Part shown: positions 12,001 to 24,261 of the stretch, one piece after another
Layout of the letters: each line of letters begins with the position of its first letter
Numbering within the stretch: the stretch's first letter is position 1
Assembly: GCA_963573305.1 (NCBI GenBank)
Contig: OY754327.1
Span: 180,056,386 to 180,120,385 of the forward strand
Source: Pyrrhosoma nymphula
Taxonomy: Eukaryota; Arthropoda; Insecta; Odonata; Coenagrionidae
DNA length: 64,000 bases
Direction of reading: 5' to 3'
The notes under the pieces: model-generated
What the model was told of the DNA's origin: nothing
Database searches by the model: none
What the model saw: only the letters and a program-made list of their open reading frames with translations
Translations under genes and position numbers: made by a program

Positions 12001-15000
12001 AGCATTCTTGCGGTGAATCGTAGGGTAGTGCGTGCGCGGGTCTATATCTATTCACTTTGGAATTCCTCGAGTAGGGACTTTTTTACTGAATTAAGGCGAA
12101 GGACATCGGAACATAAAACTACATAAGGCAAGAATAGGATAACCACATTTGCATGCATTCCTTTCGCTTGATTTGAAAGTAACCGTGAGTTTAAAAAATC
12201 ATTTTCTTAATTATGAACCCCTTAGCAATTGCTTTTAAACATTAAATGTCGTTCAATTTTTCGAACAGAATTTAACGTAATGCTCCTCATACCTTCCATT
12301 TTGTACCTTATCTTATTCATTCTTTCGTTTCCCCGCAACATTAAGATTATCTGCTCATTGAATTTTAAGCGAGGATATATTGCCCGAATATTGATGTCAC
12401 AGAAATAACAAGCTACTAGCGATGACTGGGAATACCTTTTCCCACATAATAATCTTAGCAATAAATTGGAAATAATCGTAGGTTTGGATTTAAAATAATG
12501 TGTTGGTAGGAAGGGCACTGATACTCCCATAGTTGAAAATAATTTATATGACACCTACAACTTCTACATATCAAACATGGTAGACAAATGTTATAGTTTC
12601 CCACAATCTATGAACGTTAGGGGTCATTCTAAGAAGTTTGCTCGAAGTATTTTCTTTTAAACCGTCAACAGTTGAGAATAGTGCTAAAACATTTTCGCAT
12701 CTGTCGTTTTCCTCATCGAACTATTTCAGCCAATTTCGCGCATTTCACTAAGATGCGTAGCTGTGTCAGTCGATAAAGGATTGCCCTGCTTTATCAGATG
12801 AATCCGAACCAAAAGATCAGGTATACCGATGACCACTACGACAAATACCTACCGGTAAGCGAAAGTTAAAAAGACTCTAGGTACATGTCATAACCCATGG
12901 TGTAAAATAATGGAAGGAAATTTGTAAACACAATAGCAAGTGTAGGTAAGTATTAAGAGGCAACGTATTAAGTATTAATTTTCTACCAGTCATAAACGAC
13001 GTAAATAAGGGACTTCATGGCGTTGCATGGCGTATGCGTATCTTCAAAATAATAGCTGGAGCGTGAGAAGATGGACACGTAGACGGGTCTAACTATCTAA
13101 AAGAAAAAAGGCATAAACCGACATGGACTGCAAAGGTAACAAGACAGCCCACGATTATTCAGAAGGAATTAAGTTAATGAATTACACAATATATCAACGC
13201 TGCGCCCTGAAATCTGATGCAAAGGTCAGCGAGTGTTTGATCGCCTGTTTCAGAAAAGGAGGAAGAAGTTATAAGAAGAGAGAAATATAAAAAAGTGAAA
13301 TGTGTAATGGTACCACAGCATTTAGCTGATTTTCTTGGCTGATTAAAAATTGTATGAAAAAAGTATCCTTCAACCTGACCCTAGACGGTTTAAAAGTCAG
13401 CTTTTATTTACTCACGTTACCTTACATTATTTTTGACCAACCAATCTCGCTAGGATGATACAAACTTCGCATTCGTACTCTCATTTCTTTCAAGAGCTAT
13501 TGAAATCAGCATATCCCTGATATTGTTTGATTTGCGAATACCTGGATTGTGCATTATTCCCTCTTCATAATACTTGATGAATTTGTACATTGATTTATAG
13601 GTCCATAAGTGATTTACATTAAATCAAGCCATTCTCCCGCAAAGTAACCGATGAGCAAATAATATCGTGTTATTCTTCATTGAAAACTATTTCCCTCCAA
13701 AATGCTGAATGTTCTGATTCATGGTTATAACGGTTACACTGTTCATGGTTCTAACGGTTGTAACGAAATTGCATGTAATAAATTTCATGAAATAAATTAT
13801 TTAACACTATCGCTGGCTATCTATTCACCCCGACGACAATCCTCCAAAAACTGAATGACTCGATCGATGCCCGATTCCAAAGCCCGATAGCGCATGAAGC
13901 CAGTTCTTTCCCAGTACCGCCTGTGATTTCCCAAAGAGATTTACACCGCTTGGGATTAGAGAGAAGATACCAAGGAGGCCTCCTCCGCACCTTAACCCGT
14001 AACCTCTGGTTGATAGCCGGATACGCAAGCGACTAGGCTTCCACGCCGCCGTTTTAATAAGCGCATTACGACACCTATACATAATACCTACGATGCCTAT
14101 GCATCACTAATTATTTCAAATCATATCTATAGAATGAGACATTTTACTAATCTTCAACAGAAATAATTTCCCTGGCGTAAATAATCTACGGTTGCAAAAG
14201 ACGAGAGCAGAATCTACGATTTGGGTTCAGCGCTACCCTTCAGCTACCTATAATTACTAGGCTCTGAGTTAATTACAACTGAACCAAGACATCTGAACCT
14301 GTATTCGAAAAAGAATACGATAACACGAGGCCATTTTTATAATGTCTATCGGCTAATGTAATTTCTAGACTATCCTAGGATTTTTCGGACTGATGAGTTC
14401 ATACAGGAACACGGCACATTTAAGTGCCTTGCTCGCCCGACGCTCTCAAAATGGTCGCGAAGGCTAAAGATGGAGACGGAGAGCTGCCAGCAAGAAAACC
14501 CGTCGAAGACACGCGGGCATTACTCCCTTTGGAATGGGGCGAGTTGTACGGGCAGGCGGATTTGAAGAGGCGAGAGACGTTGGCTCGGAGAGGGCAATGA
14601 AAGTAGTATACGCGGCGACGCACGTCTCTGCCCACAGCCTGCATAATCCTTGGATCGGAGGGGGAAGAAGGTGGGCTAGTATAGTTTGGAACAGGGTGGA
14701 AAGCAGGAGATGTTACTCGGGAGGGACGTGTAAATGAAGAAGAGAAATGAGAGGGGTGATAGCTAAATGGGAGGATTGTAAATGAACATCGTTACCCGCA
14801 ATTTATCATTAATCATAAATAATCGACAAAACTCGCCGGTGAAATAAATTTCATGAATACGATGCCTTTTGGTAGATTACCCACTGATTCCTACAGCTGA
14901 TAATGACAGAAGTGGGAGCATGAATTTTCCATACAAAATTTATATGTACAATCTTTAATATTTAATAAGTACGATTCAAAAGTGGCCACTGTGTTATAGG

Positions 15001-17780
15001 CCAATTTTTAAATAGCATTGGAATGCAGGAGAAATAAAAATAAAACAATAAAAAGGAAAAGTTGCCGAATCAGCTTATGCAACATTTTGCGATATTTTCT
15101 ACAGTTACCTACCTATTATTTTCTGTTGGTTTCTGCTATTTTTTAATCCATAAATTTACACATTGCATTAGCTTGACTTCGGTGATTTTAAGAGAAAATT
15201 GAAGGCTAGTGATTTGTGCAAAATGTTTTCAACTTTGAGACCTGATATGTTGTTAATGCGTAAGAACCGAAACAAATAACATGTGTAAATTCATGCACCA
15301 ATGGAGATTGGCCATGGGAAGTTTCAACAACTAGCTAGAGGTCAATTTCTAATTTTGGTCAGTTTTTTTTTCGATCTCAGCCCACTGTGCTTCGGCTCAA
15401 AAGCAAAGGGGGCATTTTTGACACTCTTTTTCAGCCAGAGACTTTGATGCCAATCCCTATTTTCCGAAGGCTTTCAATCCTAAGTCACTATGTTGATAGA
15501 GCAACACGATAATGCCTAATGAAAATACGTGATTGCGCCTCACATAACCAATGTAAAATCACCATATGTAAGTATAATTAAGGAGAAGCGATATAGCTCA
15601 ACATTGGTGGGATTTCAGGTTTTGCACGCTTTACCCGTCAACCGGAAAAGGATGAATCTCCCACGGAGTCATTGGCTTGTTTTTATTACAGGCACGAATT
15701 CTATAAAGTCCAATTACAGCGGTCATCAAATAAATTCGGTCATTTTCCAAAGGTTTAGAAATGGAAACGGCGCAAGCAATGAGATAAAATGTTGGGTCTC
15801 TGTAGTCGAATACTTATTATCAGCAAACAGGAAGTAAATGCAACAGAAAATATTAATGTGCACAAAAGATACCTAAGTCCTCTCCCTCGCATTGGGAAGT
15901 AGTATTGAACAGTATTACTAAAGGAAGAGCTGAGGCCGTTTCCAAAAAACTTCAGTCCTTCTCTGTCTCTTAATCATGTAGCAACAGCGATCATTCGGGA
16001 GTTGTGTCCAAGATGTCGACTGAATATCCAAAGTATTTATAGGCTCTCAAGGACATATTTTTCGGTAAAGTATTTAATACCTAATAACATCTGATTCAGA
16101 TATTATCAAATCCTTCACCTTCCACATAAGCTGGGAAATATTAAATTAACAACATTTACAAATCATAGAACTACTTCCTTGCTTTAAACCATAGAACAAC
16201 GGTTCCCGGTCTCTTTTCATTCCCGTACCTATCGATCGCCATTTACAAATATTGTACCCCTTACAATAAAAAATGTTCGCTTTTTACATTCTTCCTGCTA
16301 CTTCAAACTTAAGTTGTTGACTTTTTTTGCGGACCCTCGAACCGCCAGGAACGTACCCCTCACAGTAAGCTTACCATTGTTAGGGTACCATTGCCCTTGA
16401 GGAGCAGTGAAAACTATTTGCTAACATGATAAAATGTAACAAAAATAATTAATATCGTTTAGCAAATAAATTTTCTATGAACAAATATCTCATGCATAAG
16501 TTTATCGAGCAATAAATGAAAATGCTGTTCTCGAGCAAGTCCTGGAGCACGTTCCGAAATACTCGAGGCATTATTCAGGCCTGAAATCTACCTTAAATCA
16601 ATCCTTTGACATGGGAAACGAAAATCCCCAGTAGTCGATCAGATTTTCAGCCAAAACTACCCAATGCGCAAATGTCAAATTTAACATTTTCCATTAAGAC
16701 TAAATGATTTTAATGCTTTAATTTTCACAAGGTTGCATAAATTCACCTCTTTGTTGTAACCCAAATTGTTAGCTCAAGAGACTTGGCCTACCTACCATTT
16801 CAAGTCACAGTATTTCTTTCCAAGAGCTTGCCAGATACAGGAGGTATAATAAATTAGTGGTGAGTGAACACAGAGCGAAAGCGCGAAAAAAATTAAAAAT
16901 GAGGAATTCATTGGATTTCCCAACGTACATGGTTTGTTTGCATTTAAGAACATTGTCCTCACGCCAACGACAGCAGCCGCTTTCAAGTCCTAAAAGAACA
17001 ATTTCCAGAGCAGGGAGAATGAGGAAGGGAGTACGAGACTACCGTATGGCAATCAGAGAAAGAAATGAGTAAGACAATCCATGAGAGATAGAAGAGAAAA
17101 GAAAACATATCAGACAATTGAATTCAATGAAATGGATTCAAGGTCTTCATCTTTAAACTCTACATTTGCATTAAATCGGTCATTTTACAACATGCAAGGT
17201 TCGTATAACTACAACAGTACTAATTAATCCATAATTCGGATCTTAATTATTTCAAATTCGAAGTTTCAGATAAGAAATTTTAAAATTTATTTCGCACAGG
17301 AAATTTGGATTACTTATGATAGGTTTGCAATATGTTTTACTCTTCACTATTACTTTCTACCAAAACAAAAATATACAGTATCCATTCATCTACGTAGTGA
17401 TTGATATGTAGCTTGGCTCCAAATGAGAGGTTTAAGCTACGAATTAAAGTGACTTAATCACTCACTAATTCTTTTGAGTGTTTTATTCCATTCATTAAGC
17501 ATTTCCAAAAACACCAAAATAATCATTTGTGGAATAAATCAAGAAGACAAAATAATCTTCAGCCTTGCACTTAGCACTTGTTCGCACAGCCTATCGGACG
17601 GCAAAAACTAGAGTAAGTGGAAGTCGGAAAGTCGTATTATCAATGATGGTAGAAATAAGCAAAATAAAGAGAGCATAATATCCCAAAAAGAGGGCTTTCA
17701 GAGGGGAGGGATCACAAGAGGAGTCCGCTAACTGCATATAAATCTTATGAATTATGAATAATTTCGATGAAACCTATGCA
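9062..17780. other. Long stretch without recognisable gene
   Basis: About 8.7 kb with no supported gene. Visible details: an 11-bp hairpin (TTGAACCAATT, loop, AATTGGTTCAA) at 9678-9709; a pyrimidine-rich GC-richer tract at 10780-11130; a GC-richer patch at 13820-14080 and another at 14420-14740. Bases 15165-15300 are a dispersed repeat also found at 51183-51315. Open frames of 60-110 codons here show no protein signature. Confidence 0.4.
15165..15300 (+). repeat. Dispersed repeat copy 1
   Basis: Shares GACTTCGGTGATTTT, AGAGAAAATTGAAGG and TTAATGCGTAAGAAC with 51183-51315, in the same order and orientation. The family is unclassified. Neither copy has an ORF or visible ends. Confidence 0.65.
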
Positions 17781-17784
17781 TGGA

Positions 17785-18140
17785 GCAGGCTCTTGCATAG
17801 AAGTGAAACTTGGACGAGCACAGCAGAGCAAAGAAGATTGAAAACAATGGAAATGCGTGGATACTGAACAAAGATGAAGATTAAAGGGACGGAGAAAATT
17901 GCCAATAAAGGAGTCCCATGAGTATTTTGGGAGAAAAATGTTTGATAAAAGCTAATAAGTAGGAGACATAAACTTACTGGACACATTCTGCAACACAACA
18001 GCTTTTTGAGAACAACGTTGAAAGGAAAAATGCCTGAGAAGCATTACTTAGGACGGCCATTGATGGAATACATCAGGCAGTTAATGAAGGATGCTAAAAT
18101 GAAGACTAATTCCGACAATATTCGATCAACCGGGAAGATA
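17785..18140 (+). pseudogene. LINE 3' end (C-terminal region) fragment
   Basis: Conceptual reading across frames gives the typical C-terminal tail of an endonuclease-type LINE: a RSETWT segment near 17800, then a basic Glu-rich stretch, then LRTTLKGKMPEKH, LGRPLMEYIRQ and LMKDA (about 18000-18095). This tail lies downstream of the RT domain in RTE/R4-like and related elements. Several stops and at least two frame changes occur. Upstream RT motifs are absent, so it is a 5'-truncated, dead insertion. The clade cannot be fixed from the tail alone. Confidence 0.6.
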
Positions 18141-18752
18141 ATAAGAAATAAGCACATCTTTGGAGCTAACCGAGATGCGAGTAATGGCAAGTTAGATACA
18201 ATAGATTCATTCACCCCAAGAGCACATGTTTTGGAGAAATGAGCAAAGCAATGCCACACGCGATAAAGCGCTTTGTACTCGTACACCTGACGCACGTCAC
18301 CACTGGATTAAGGATGTTTGAAGCTTCTATAGCAGTAGTTTACGATGACAAGCAAAGGGATTAGCGAATATTTCATTGCAGAAGGAGGAAAGCAAGAAAT
18401 GGATAAAGAAAAGAAGGCCCCGTTTAATAGACCCCCATGACAAACCCTCCAGAAAAAAATAGCATAAATATTAATAACGATCACCTGATGTAGCAATTTG
18501 AGGTCATTATCCGATCTCGACCAGCTAAATGCTTTCGGAGAATTTATATTCTCTTTGTGCTATAAGGGAGGTATTTCATTCTCGAGAAAAAAACTAGTGA
18601 AAAAAGACAAGCCGAACGAGGTTCTCTCAAAAGACGATATAAAATAAATAAAAAGTCCCTTAATGTTAACCTATAACTTAACTAAGCAAACCATAATCGG
18701 AACGGAAGAGGAATCCTGTTTCATGCATTCAAAAGTAGTACGCCGTCATGAA

Positions 18753-21700
18753 TAGTGATGTAAAATTCCGGAAATTTTGAAGGCACGGAAAGAACCGGTT
18801 GTTTCAGTTTTTCTCCGAAAAATTGGAAAATTTGGGAAGAATACTCCCAGAATTATCAAAAAAGAAATAATTATACTCCAGATTGAATATTAATGATTAA
18901 AAATATTTCCATAATTTGGTATGAATACCAGAGCGGATGGCAGTACTTAAAAAAATATTTTAATCATAATTAAATCCCATAAATTAAGAAATCCTGAATA
19001 ACCATATCAAATGGAGATGAAAAATGGATAACAGAATAATTTACTTTACAGTAACAGGCTACGTATTAGATATTATACACTTTATCTCAAAATTGCATGA
19101 TTTCTATTTACTAATAAGATAAACATAATGAGTACGTTGAGTCACTCTGAGTTGAGGATTGAGCATTTTGAGTCGCTAACTTTGAGTCATTAATTTTATT
19201 ACCATATAATGCAATGGAATTCAAAATGGTACGGTGGAAGGAGTACTGGATTCCGTGCAGAAAGTGGCGGAAATATTCATAGGCAATCGGGCTCTAATGA
19301 GGAAAGTACTTCATGTACACTGCTCCGTCAGTCGGATGTGACGTATGACCGCGTTTTTCTAGCTATTTTTCTTTAAGATCAATTCCCACTCTGACCTTTA
19401 CTCCTACCTTCTATTTTCTATGTCTAATATGTAGCTTTCGCACTGAACATGTCTAGGTTAAAATTCAAAGAACACGTTACCACTGAGTGCAAAGTCCTAA
19501 ACGTTCATGTTCTGTCACTTTTTGCTAGTAAATTTCCCGATCTTTTGGAATTATATCTGTTATCAACTGAATCTATTCATTGACTTGGATCTGAAAAGTT
19601 ACCAATAACCCACTTGATACCTTGCCCTTGGTCTAAAGCGACGGTTTCATGTGGAGCAGGCTTGAATTACATTGGTGAATGCAAATGCAACTATAATGGG
19701 AAGCAAGTAATGATCCCATTGGCAGTAAGATGGGCCGCCCTATGTGCAACCCAGCTGCCTTTTGTCGACCAATTGCTTTTTAATGTATAATAAAAGATAG
19801 CAAGGGAAGATCAGAATGCAGAATTTGAGGATACTACTTAATTCTTTTGATGCCTTGTGGTGGATAGAGAAATTTAAAAGGATGCAGCAATATCAACTTC
19901 GCCTTCAATCAACAACACCTTAGCATATAAAATCCGAAGATTCTTGCGAAATTGAGGGGAATTTGTGCATAGTGAAGAAATAACACGCGCAATTTTCCAC
20001 AAAATAAAATATACTTCCGAACCTTAGATGATGATGCATCAACATTGAAACGGGTTGGAAGTAAAATTTATTTTTGTGGAAAATTGCAATAGTTTTTTCT
20101 TCTTCAACTCCTTAGTAATTCTTTTTTAATGCCTTTAAACCAAAGAAAAAGACATTGAGACTGCATTAATAGTTAAATAATATCTACATGTTATTGAAAA
20201 AGTAGGTAGTGGCCAATTTTCAGCTTTTATTATAATTCAAGAAACATTAAATCAGCAAAAAAATATTTTCACTGACAAGTACCCAAGCATAGCGTTTTTG
20301 CATAATGGGTCGTTTTCCTTGTGAGCTTATTTTATTGCTGTGAGACATCATTGTATTGAAATTGATCCATTTTATTTATCCAAAAAATAGAAGGGCATTG
20401 TTAAGTTGCCATTGCCAAAGTTTTACATCCCATCTGACGGATGTAATTCAGTATTTGAAGCGCTATCAACATAACACCTAAGTAATCCCGAGCATCACCT
20501 CAAAGTTCGCCAGAAGAAAAGCAAATGTTTAATGAATAGGGTATAGGAAAATATTACGCTGTTAAGCCATATAAATGTCAGCGAGGTTGTCAGACCTTCG
20601 ATTCAAAAGTGAATGGCTATCCCATGATGGAATTTGTTGAAAATTGCTAAAGGAAATAGACGGTTTTCTAGACATGGAATCAAACTATCGGACTTAGATT
20701 CTCCTGCCCAATACGCAGACCACATTACTACCCAGGATATCCTATTCTCTCAGAAAGCCAGATGCGCATTGTTTGATTCCCAGCCCTGAAGCCTCTTTTT
20801 CTTAAATTATTAACTAATTCTTCGCCATTCAGCGCGGTCGTTGAGAAAATGTTGCATCAATGACAAATATATGATACCTGCAACTACATGGCGGAACAAT
20901 TAAAAGGGACCAGGCATTGGAAAGGTTCTGTAAAATCTACGGAATTATAATTACTAAGGTGTAAGGGCAAGATATTTCACAAAACGTGGTAATTCATCAC
21001 TTGATGTAAAGGCCTTCACAGTACTATGGATTGAATCCTTGAGAAATGTCTTTTGCATTTTCTCTTTCTGCTGTAGCTTGAGAAAGAATTTGCATCTGAA
21101 CGAACACATTTTTAGTACCTTACACAAGCCTTACATACAAGCCTTAAAACAGATAAACAAATATACGTGCTGAGAAGTCAGTGGCAATTAATAAATATTA
21201 CTGAGAATCATCAAAAGGAATATACCTGTTTCCTCAAAGACATGGCTTGCAAGATGAAACTGACTGAATTATAACATAAATCTGGTGATTTTATAGGTCT
21301 TCCTAGGATTTAGATATCATTCTTTTGCATTGGATTTAAGGGCTCATGATGTAAGGGGGAGAACCTCTGCATACAACATTATTACGGTTATTAAGATTTC
21401 TGTCAAGGTGGTGTTGTCTTCCTTAGGTATGTCTCGAGACACACCTCCTTATTATCATCAATTTGTAAATGGGTCCAATAATTTTATTACAATACTTTGT
21501 GATATCTTTAAGTGAAGAAGGATGAATTCTCCTAACATGGGAAGTTTTTAGCGTAAACGCATAAGATCACCCATTCTTTGAGAGGTGTTATCAACCTTTA
21601 CATGAGTTGCATACTGAATAAATAATTTTAATCTCCAAAATTTCATCGCTTTAACCATTATATTACAGAGTAGGCCTTATTAATCTATAAAGTATTAATC

Positions 21701-22012
21701 TATAAAGCAGGTCATCAATAACTTCAGTTAATATGTATTGGTGACTTATCCAGATAGCTGATCGCAACTCCGAGAATTTAATTGGGGTGAATTCATCTAA
21801 AAATATTAATGGTATGATATTCTGTGTCTGTGCCTATTAGTAGAAGCAGTTACTAATGTGATTATGGTTAATTAAAAGAGAAAATTCATACTTTTTTCCG
21901 TGAAAAATGTTGTTTTATGCCTATAGTAAAAAATTTCTGTTTTTTTCCAAGGCTGGGAAAAAAACTGTTTTTTTCCTAAATGTCCTGTTTTTTCAGAGGC
22001 CTCACATCCCTA
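18753..22012. mobile_element. Probable decayed hAT element, 3.26 kb
   Basis: The left end TAGTGATGTAAAATTCC at 18753 and the right end, whose complement begins TAGGGATGTGAGGCC (ending 22012), resemble hAT termini. Both subterminal regions contain GGAAA/TTTTTCC-rich stretches. The flanking octamers GTCATGAA and TTCATGGC agree at 5 of 8 positions in register. No transposase domain was recognised, so the assignment rests on the termini only. A PLE-like foldback hairpin at 19991-20085 lies inside. Confidence 0.45.
19991..20085 (+). ncRNA. Decayed hammerhead-like fold with long helix I
   Basis: Two arms, 19991-20023 and 20053-20085, are inverted and pair almost throughout (AACC with GGTT, CTTCC with GGAAG, CCACAAAATAAA with its complement). 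Between them sit TAGATGA, a short hairpin and GAAA at 20047-20050. The layout equals a hammerhead with an extended helix I, but C3-U4 are replaced and the UH cleavage positions are missing. It is probably a relic of a Penelope-like pseudo-LTR. Confidence 0.5.
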
Positions 22013-22344
22013 TTCATGGCTGCCAATTTAACGCTACGATAAGAAGTTCTAGCTACATTTCAATGGAAACAAAGATTTAATCTGCGGTCACCGAGGTGTT
22101 CGTGTTTAAAACTGAGTGTGAAAGATTAAGTGCATGGTTATATAGATTTCCAGAGTGATAAATTTTCCTACATTTCAATAACAAATTATTCCGTAAAATA
22201 AATACGATTTCTTCTTATTCACTTTAATAAAACTTGTATTTAACAAATAGTTTAGCCTTTGATGAAGGATTTCAGGCTTTCCCGGCGAAGATTTATGTCA
22301 GCGATCGTTCGGGGTTTACACCGGGTAGTTAGGTCCATGGCGGC

Positions 22345-22380
22345 CAACGTTTCGATGATAGAGTCGAGCATCGTCCTGGA
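22345..22380 (-). ncRNA. Degenerate hammerhead-like hairpin (PLE-type repeat)
   Basis: On the minus strand a GATG...CATC hairpin is followed by GAAACGTTGG, the same arrangement as the other motifs in this window. The 5' core strand is damaged (CCAGGAC in place of CTGANGA). It lies within a repeat at about 22260-22390 that includes TTCGGGGTTTACACCGGG. Confidence 0.35.
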
Positions 22381-22390
22381 CAGAGGTGAG

Positions 22391-23249
22391 TCTCACTTAC
22401 TGTGAGTACTCACTGAGAATTGGCTAAAATAATTATTACCAACCTATTGTAAGGGATTTCACGTAAATTATTTCTAAAATGTAATTCCATCAAATGTTAT
22501 GAGAAATATCGTCTTATTGTAAAATAATTCCACTGTGGGATATCATATAGTACGTTATCAACATTCCAGAGATATTACATTTCTCAAAGCAGTCGAGCTT
22601 CAGAATACAGACATCGGTGCAAGTGATGTGATTTCTATCTATCTTGAACTGCTAGAACCTGTTGTTTTTCTGATGAGGATTGTGCTAATGTAAATTCCAA
22701 TGGTCTCCTCGATAACCTGACAGTCAGACAGAAGTGCAGATGTGGTGGCACTTGTAGGGAAAAGCAGATCGCACGAGTCCCCTTCTGCACGGTTGAATCT
22801 GGTGATATTTCTAATGCGGATCATCCTAATGAGGAAGATTTCGTCTAGGAAAATCCACATCCAAGAAAATTGGACGAAACACAGAAAGTGGCTTCAAAGA
22901 GAAAAATAGATCTTGGTGAAGGCAATGGCTTGTTACCTGTGACAGAGTTTTCAAAATAAGAATATTTCGTTGAACATTTTGAATCCGGTTTTTGCTAATG
23001 ATGTTTTTGATTTTCATGTTAGAAGTCGGAAAAATATGCTGCTTTACTTGGCTGTGGATGCGCTAATATTACATAATAGGCGACTAAATATTTTATTACC
23101 GTGCTTAATTTACCGGGCTACAATCGGTTTCCTACAAAGTGATGCTATAAGGAAAATGACGGTGACCTATTAGTGTGGAGTAATACATTGTGTGACATTT
23201 ATGTCACATTGGGCGGATCCAGGTTAAGCTCGAAGTTTTGCTAGAAGTG
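22391..23249. other. No recognisable feature
   Basis: A+T-rich DNA without a supportable gene, RNA or terminal repeat. Confidence 0.4.
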
Positions 23250-23345
23250 GTCAAAAAGAGCACGTGTTGGTACTAACCAACCTTGCTGCCCGGTTGGAAA
23301 CCCAAGAACGCTTCCTTCATCGTATTCTCCACGAAAACCTAAAAT
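23250..23345 (+). repeat. PLE-type repeat, copy of 28045-28140
   Basis: ACCAACCTTGCTGCC, GGTTGGAAACCCAAGAACGCTT and CTCCACGAAAACCT occur here in the same order as on the minus strand at 28045-28140. The second copy sits beside a hammerhead-like hairpin, which suggests a Penelope-like pseudo-LTR origin for both. Confidence 0.6.
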
Positions 23346-23737
23346 ATAATGAAAATTGGAAGATGGCATTTACGCTGGCGCCCAAAAATCCAACCCAACG
23401 TCCTAGCCGTGGGGGGCGGGCAACGACCGAAGTAATGGATTACCTGTGGGGGTGAAGTACAGTGGGCACTTGAACCCTGGAACCGCTACGGTAGCTGTGA
23501 AGGCACTGCAGGAACCATGAAAAGGTCGGCAAACTGGGCTCTGGTAAAGCCATCGCTGGGATAATCACCCGCATGATGGATACCCACTGATTCAAAGAAA
23601 ATCAAAAAGGCTCGGAAAACGGACGGATGCCTAGGAGAAAAGACTCAAGTAATGGAAAAAAGGAATACGATTTGGAACGTGGAACATCAAGAACATACGC
23701 TTTATTTGAAAGAGGAAGAAATAGTAGAAGAGATGAA

Positions 23738-24030
23738 GAGATACAGGCTAGGGTGAGTGATAGTAAAAAGTAAGGGAAAGGAGAAAAGAGACTAAAAGAT
23801 ACACTAAGATATACAGGAGTTACAATGGGAAGATCAAAGAAAGGAGTGGAAATAATACAGCGAGGCAAATGGAAGAAAATATTATAGGCTGTTTGTTAAA
23901 AAGTGTTATTTCCACTCCTTTCTTTGCTCTTCCCATTGTAACTCCTGTATATCTTAGTGTATATCCATCTTTTAGTCTCTTTTCTCCTTTCCCTTACTCT
24001 TTACTATCACTCACCCTAGCCTGTATCTCT
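23738..24030. repeat. 117-bp near-perfect palindrome in LINE
   Basis: Bases 23738-23854 and 23906-24030 are inverted copies with very few differences (AGATACAGGCTAGGGTGAG, GGAGTTACAATGGGAAGA and AAAGGAGTGGAAATAA versus complements) around a ~51-bp loop. The left arm is LINE endonuclease sequence; the right arm is a back-to-front duplicate of it, abutting the 5S-type SINE. Confidence 0.85.
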
Positions 24031-24261
24031 GGGCAAGGGCCCAGCCACATTGACACACCGGTTCCCGTAAGATCACCGAATCTAAGCAATGTTGGGCCCG
24101 GACGGTGGTTGGATGGATGACCATACATACCTTCACCGTGGCGCTCTTGTCCCCTGTCTGCAAGCGGCAGACAGGCATGGGGTTGGCACAATGGACCAAG
24201 AAGGTCTAAGTGCCCGGGCTCCTGTCGAAGGCCCCCCCTACAAACGATCTATCTATCTATA
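24031..24261 (+). mobile_element. 5S rRNA-derived SINE (SINE3-like)
   Basis: The first ~110 bp track 5S rRNA: ACACCGGTTCCCGT, GATCACCGAATCTAAGC, then AAGCAATGTTGGGC (24084-24097), which is the 5S box A, and GGATGGATGACC, which matches the box C region. The rest is unrelated to 5S: a body with CTGTCTGCAAGCGGCAGACAG (a self-complementary stretch), a GGTTGGCACAATGG segment and a short ATCT repeat tail. Internal pol III promoter elements at the 5' end plus a simple repeat tail are the hallmarks of 5S-derived SINEs. It has landed in a LINE, next to a palindrome. Confidence 0.75.

Noticed and set aside
13825..14082. 85-codon minus-strand frame in a GC-richer patch
   Set aside because: No family signature, no splice or promoter context; likely compositional.
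17555..17585. CTGAAGA on the minus strand
   Set aside because: No hairpin plus GAAA follows.
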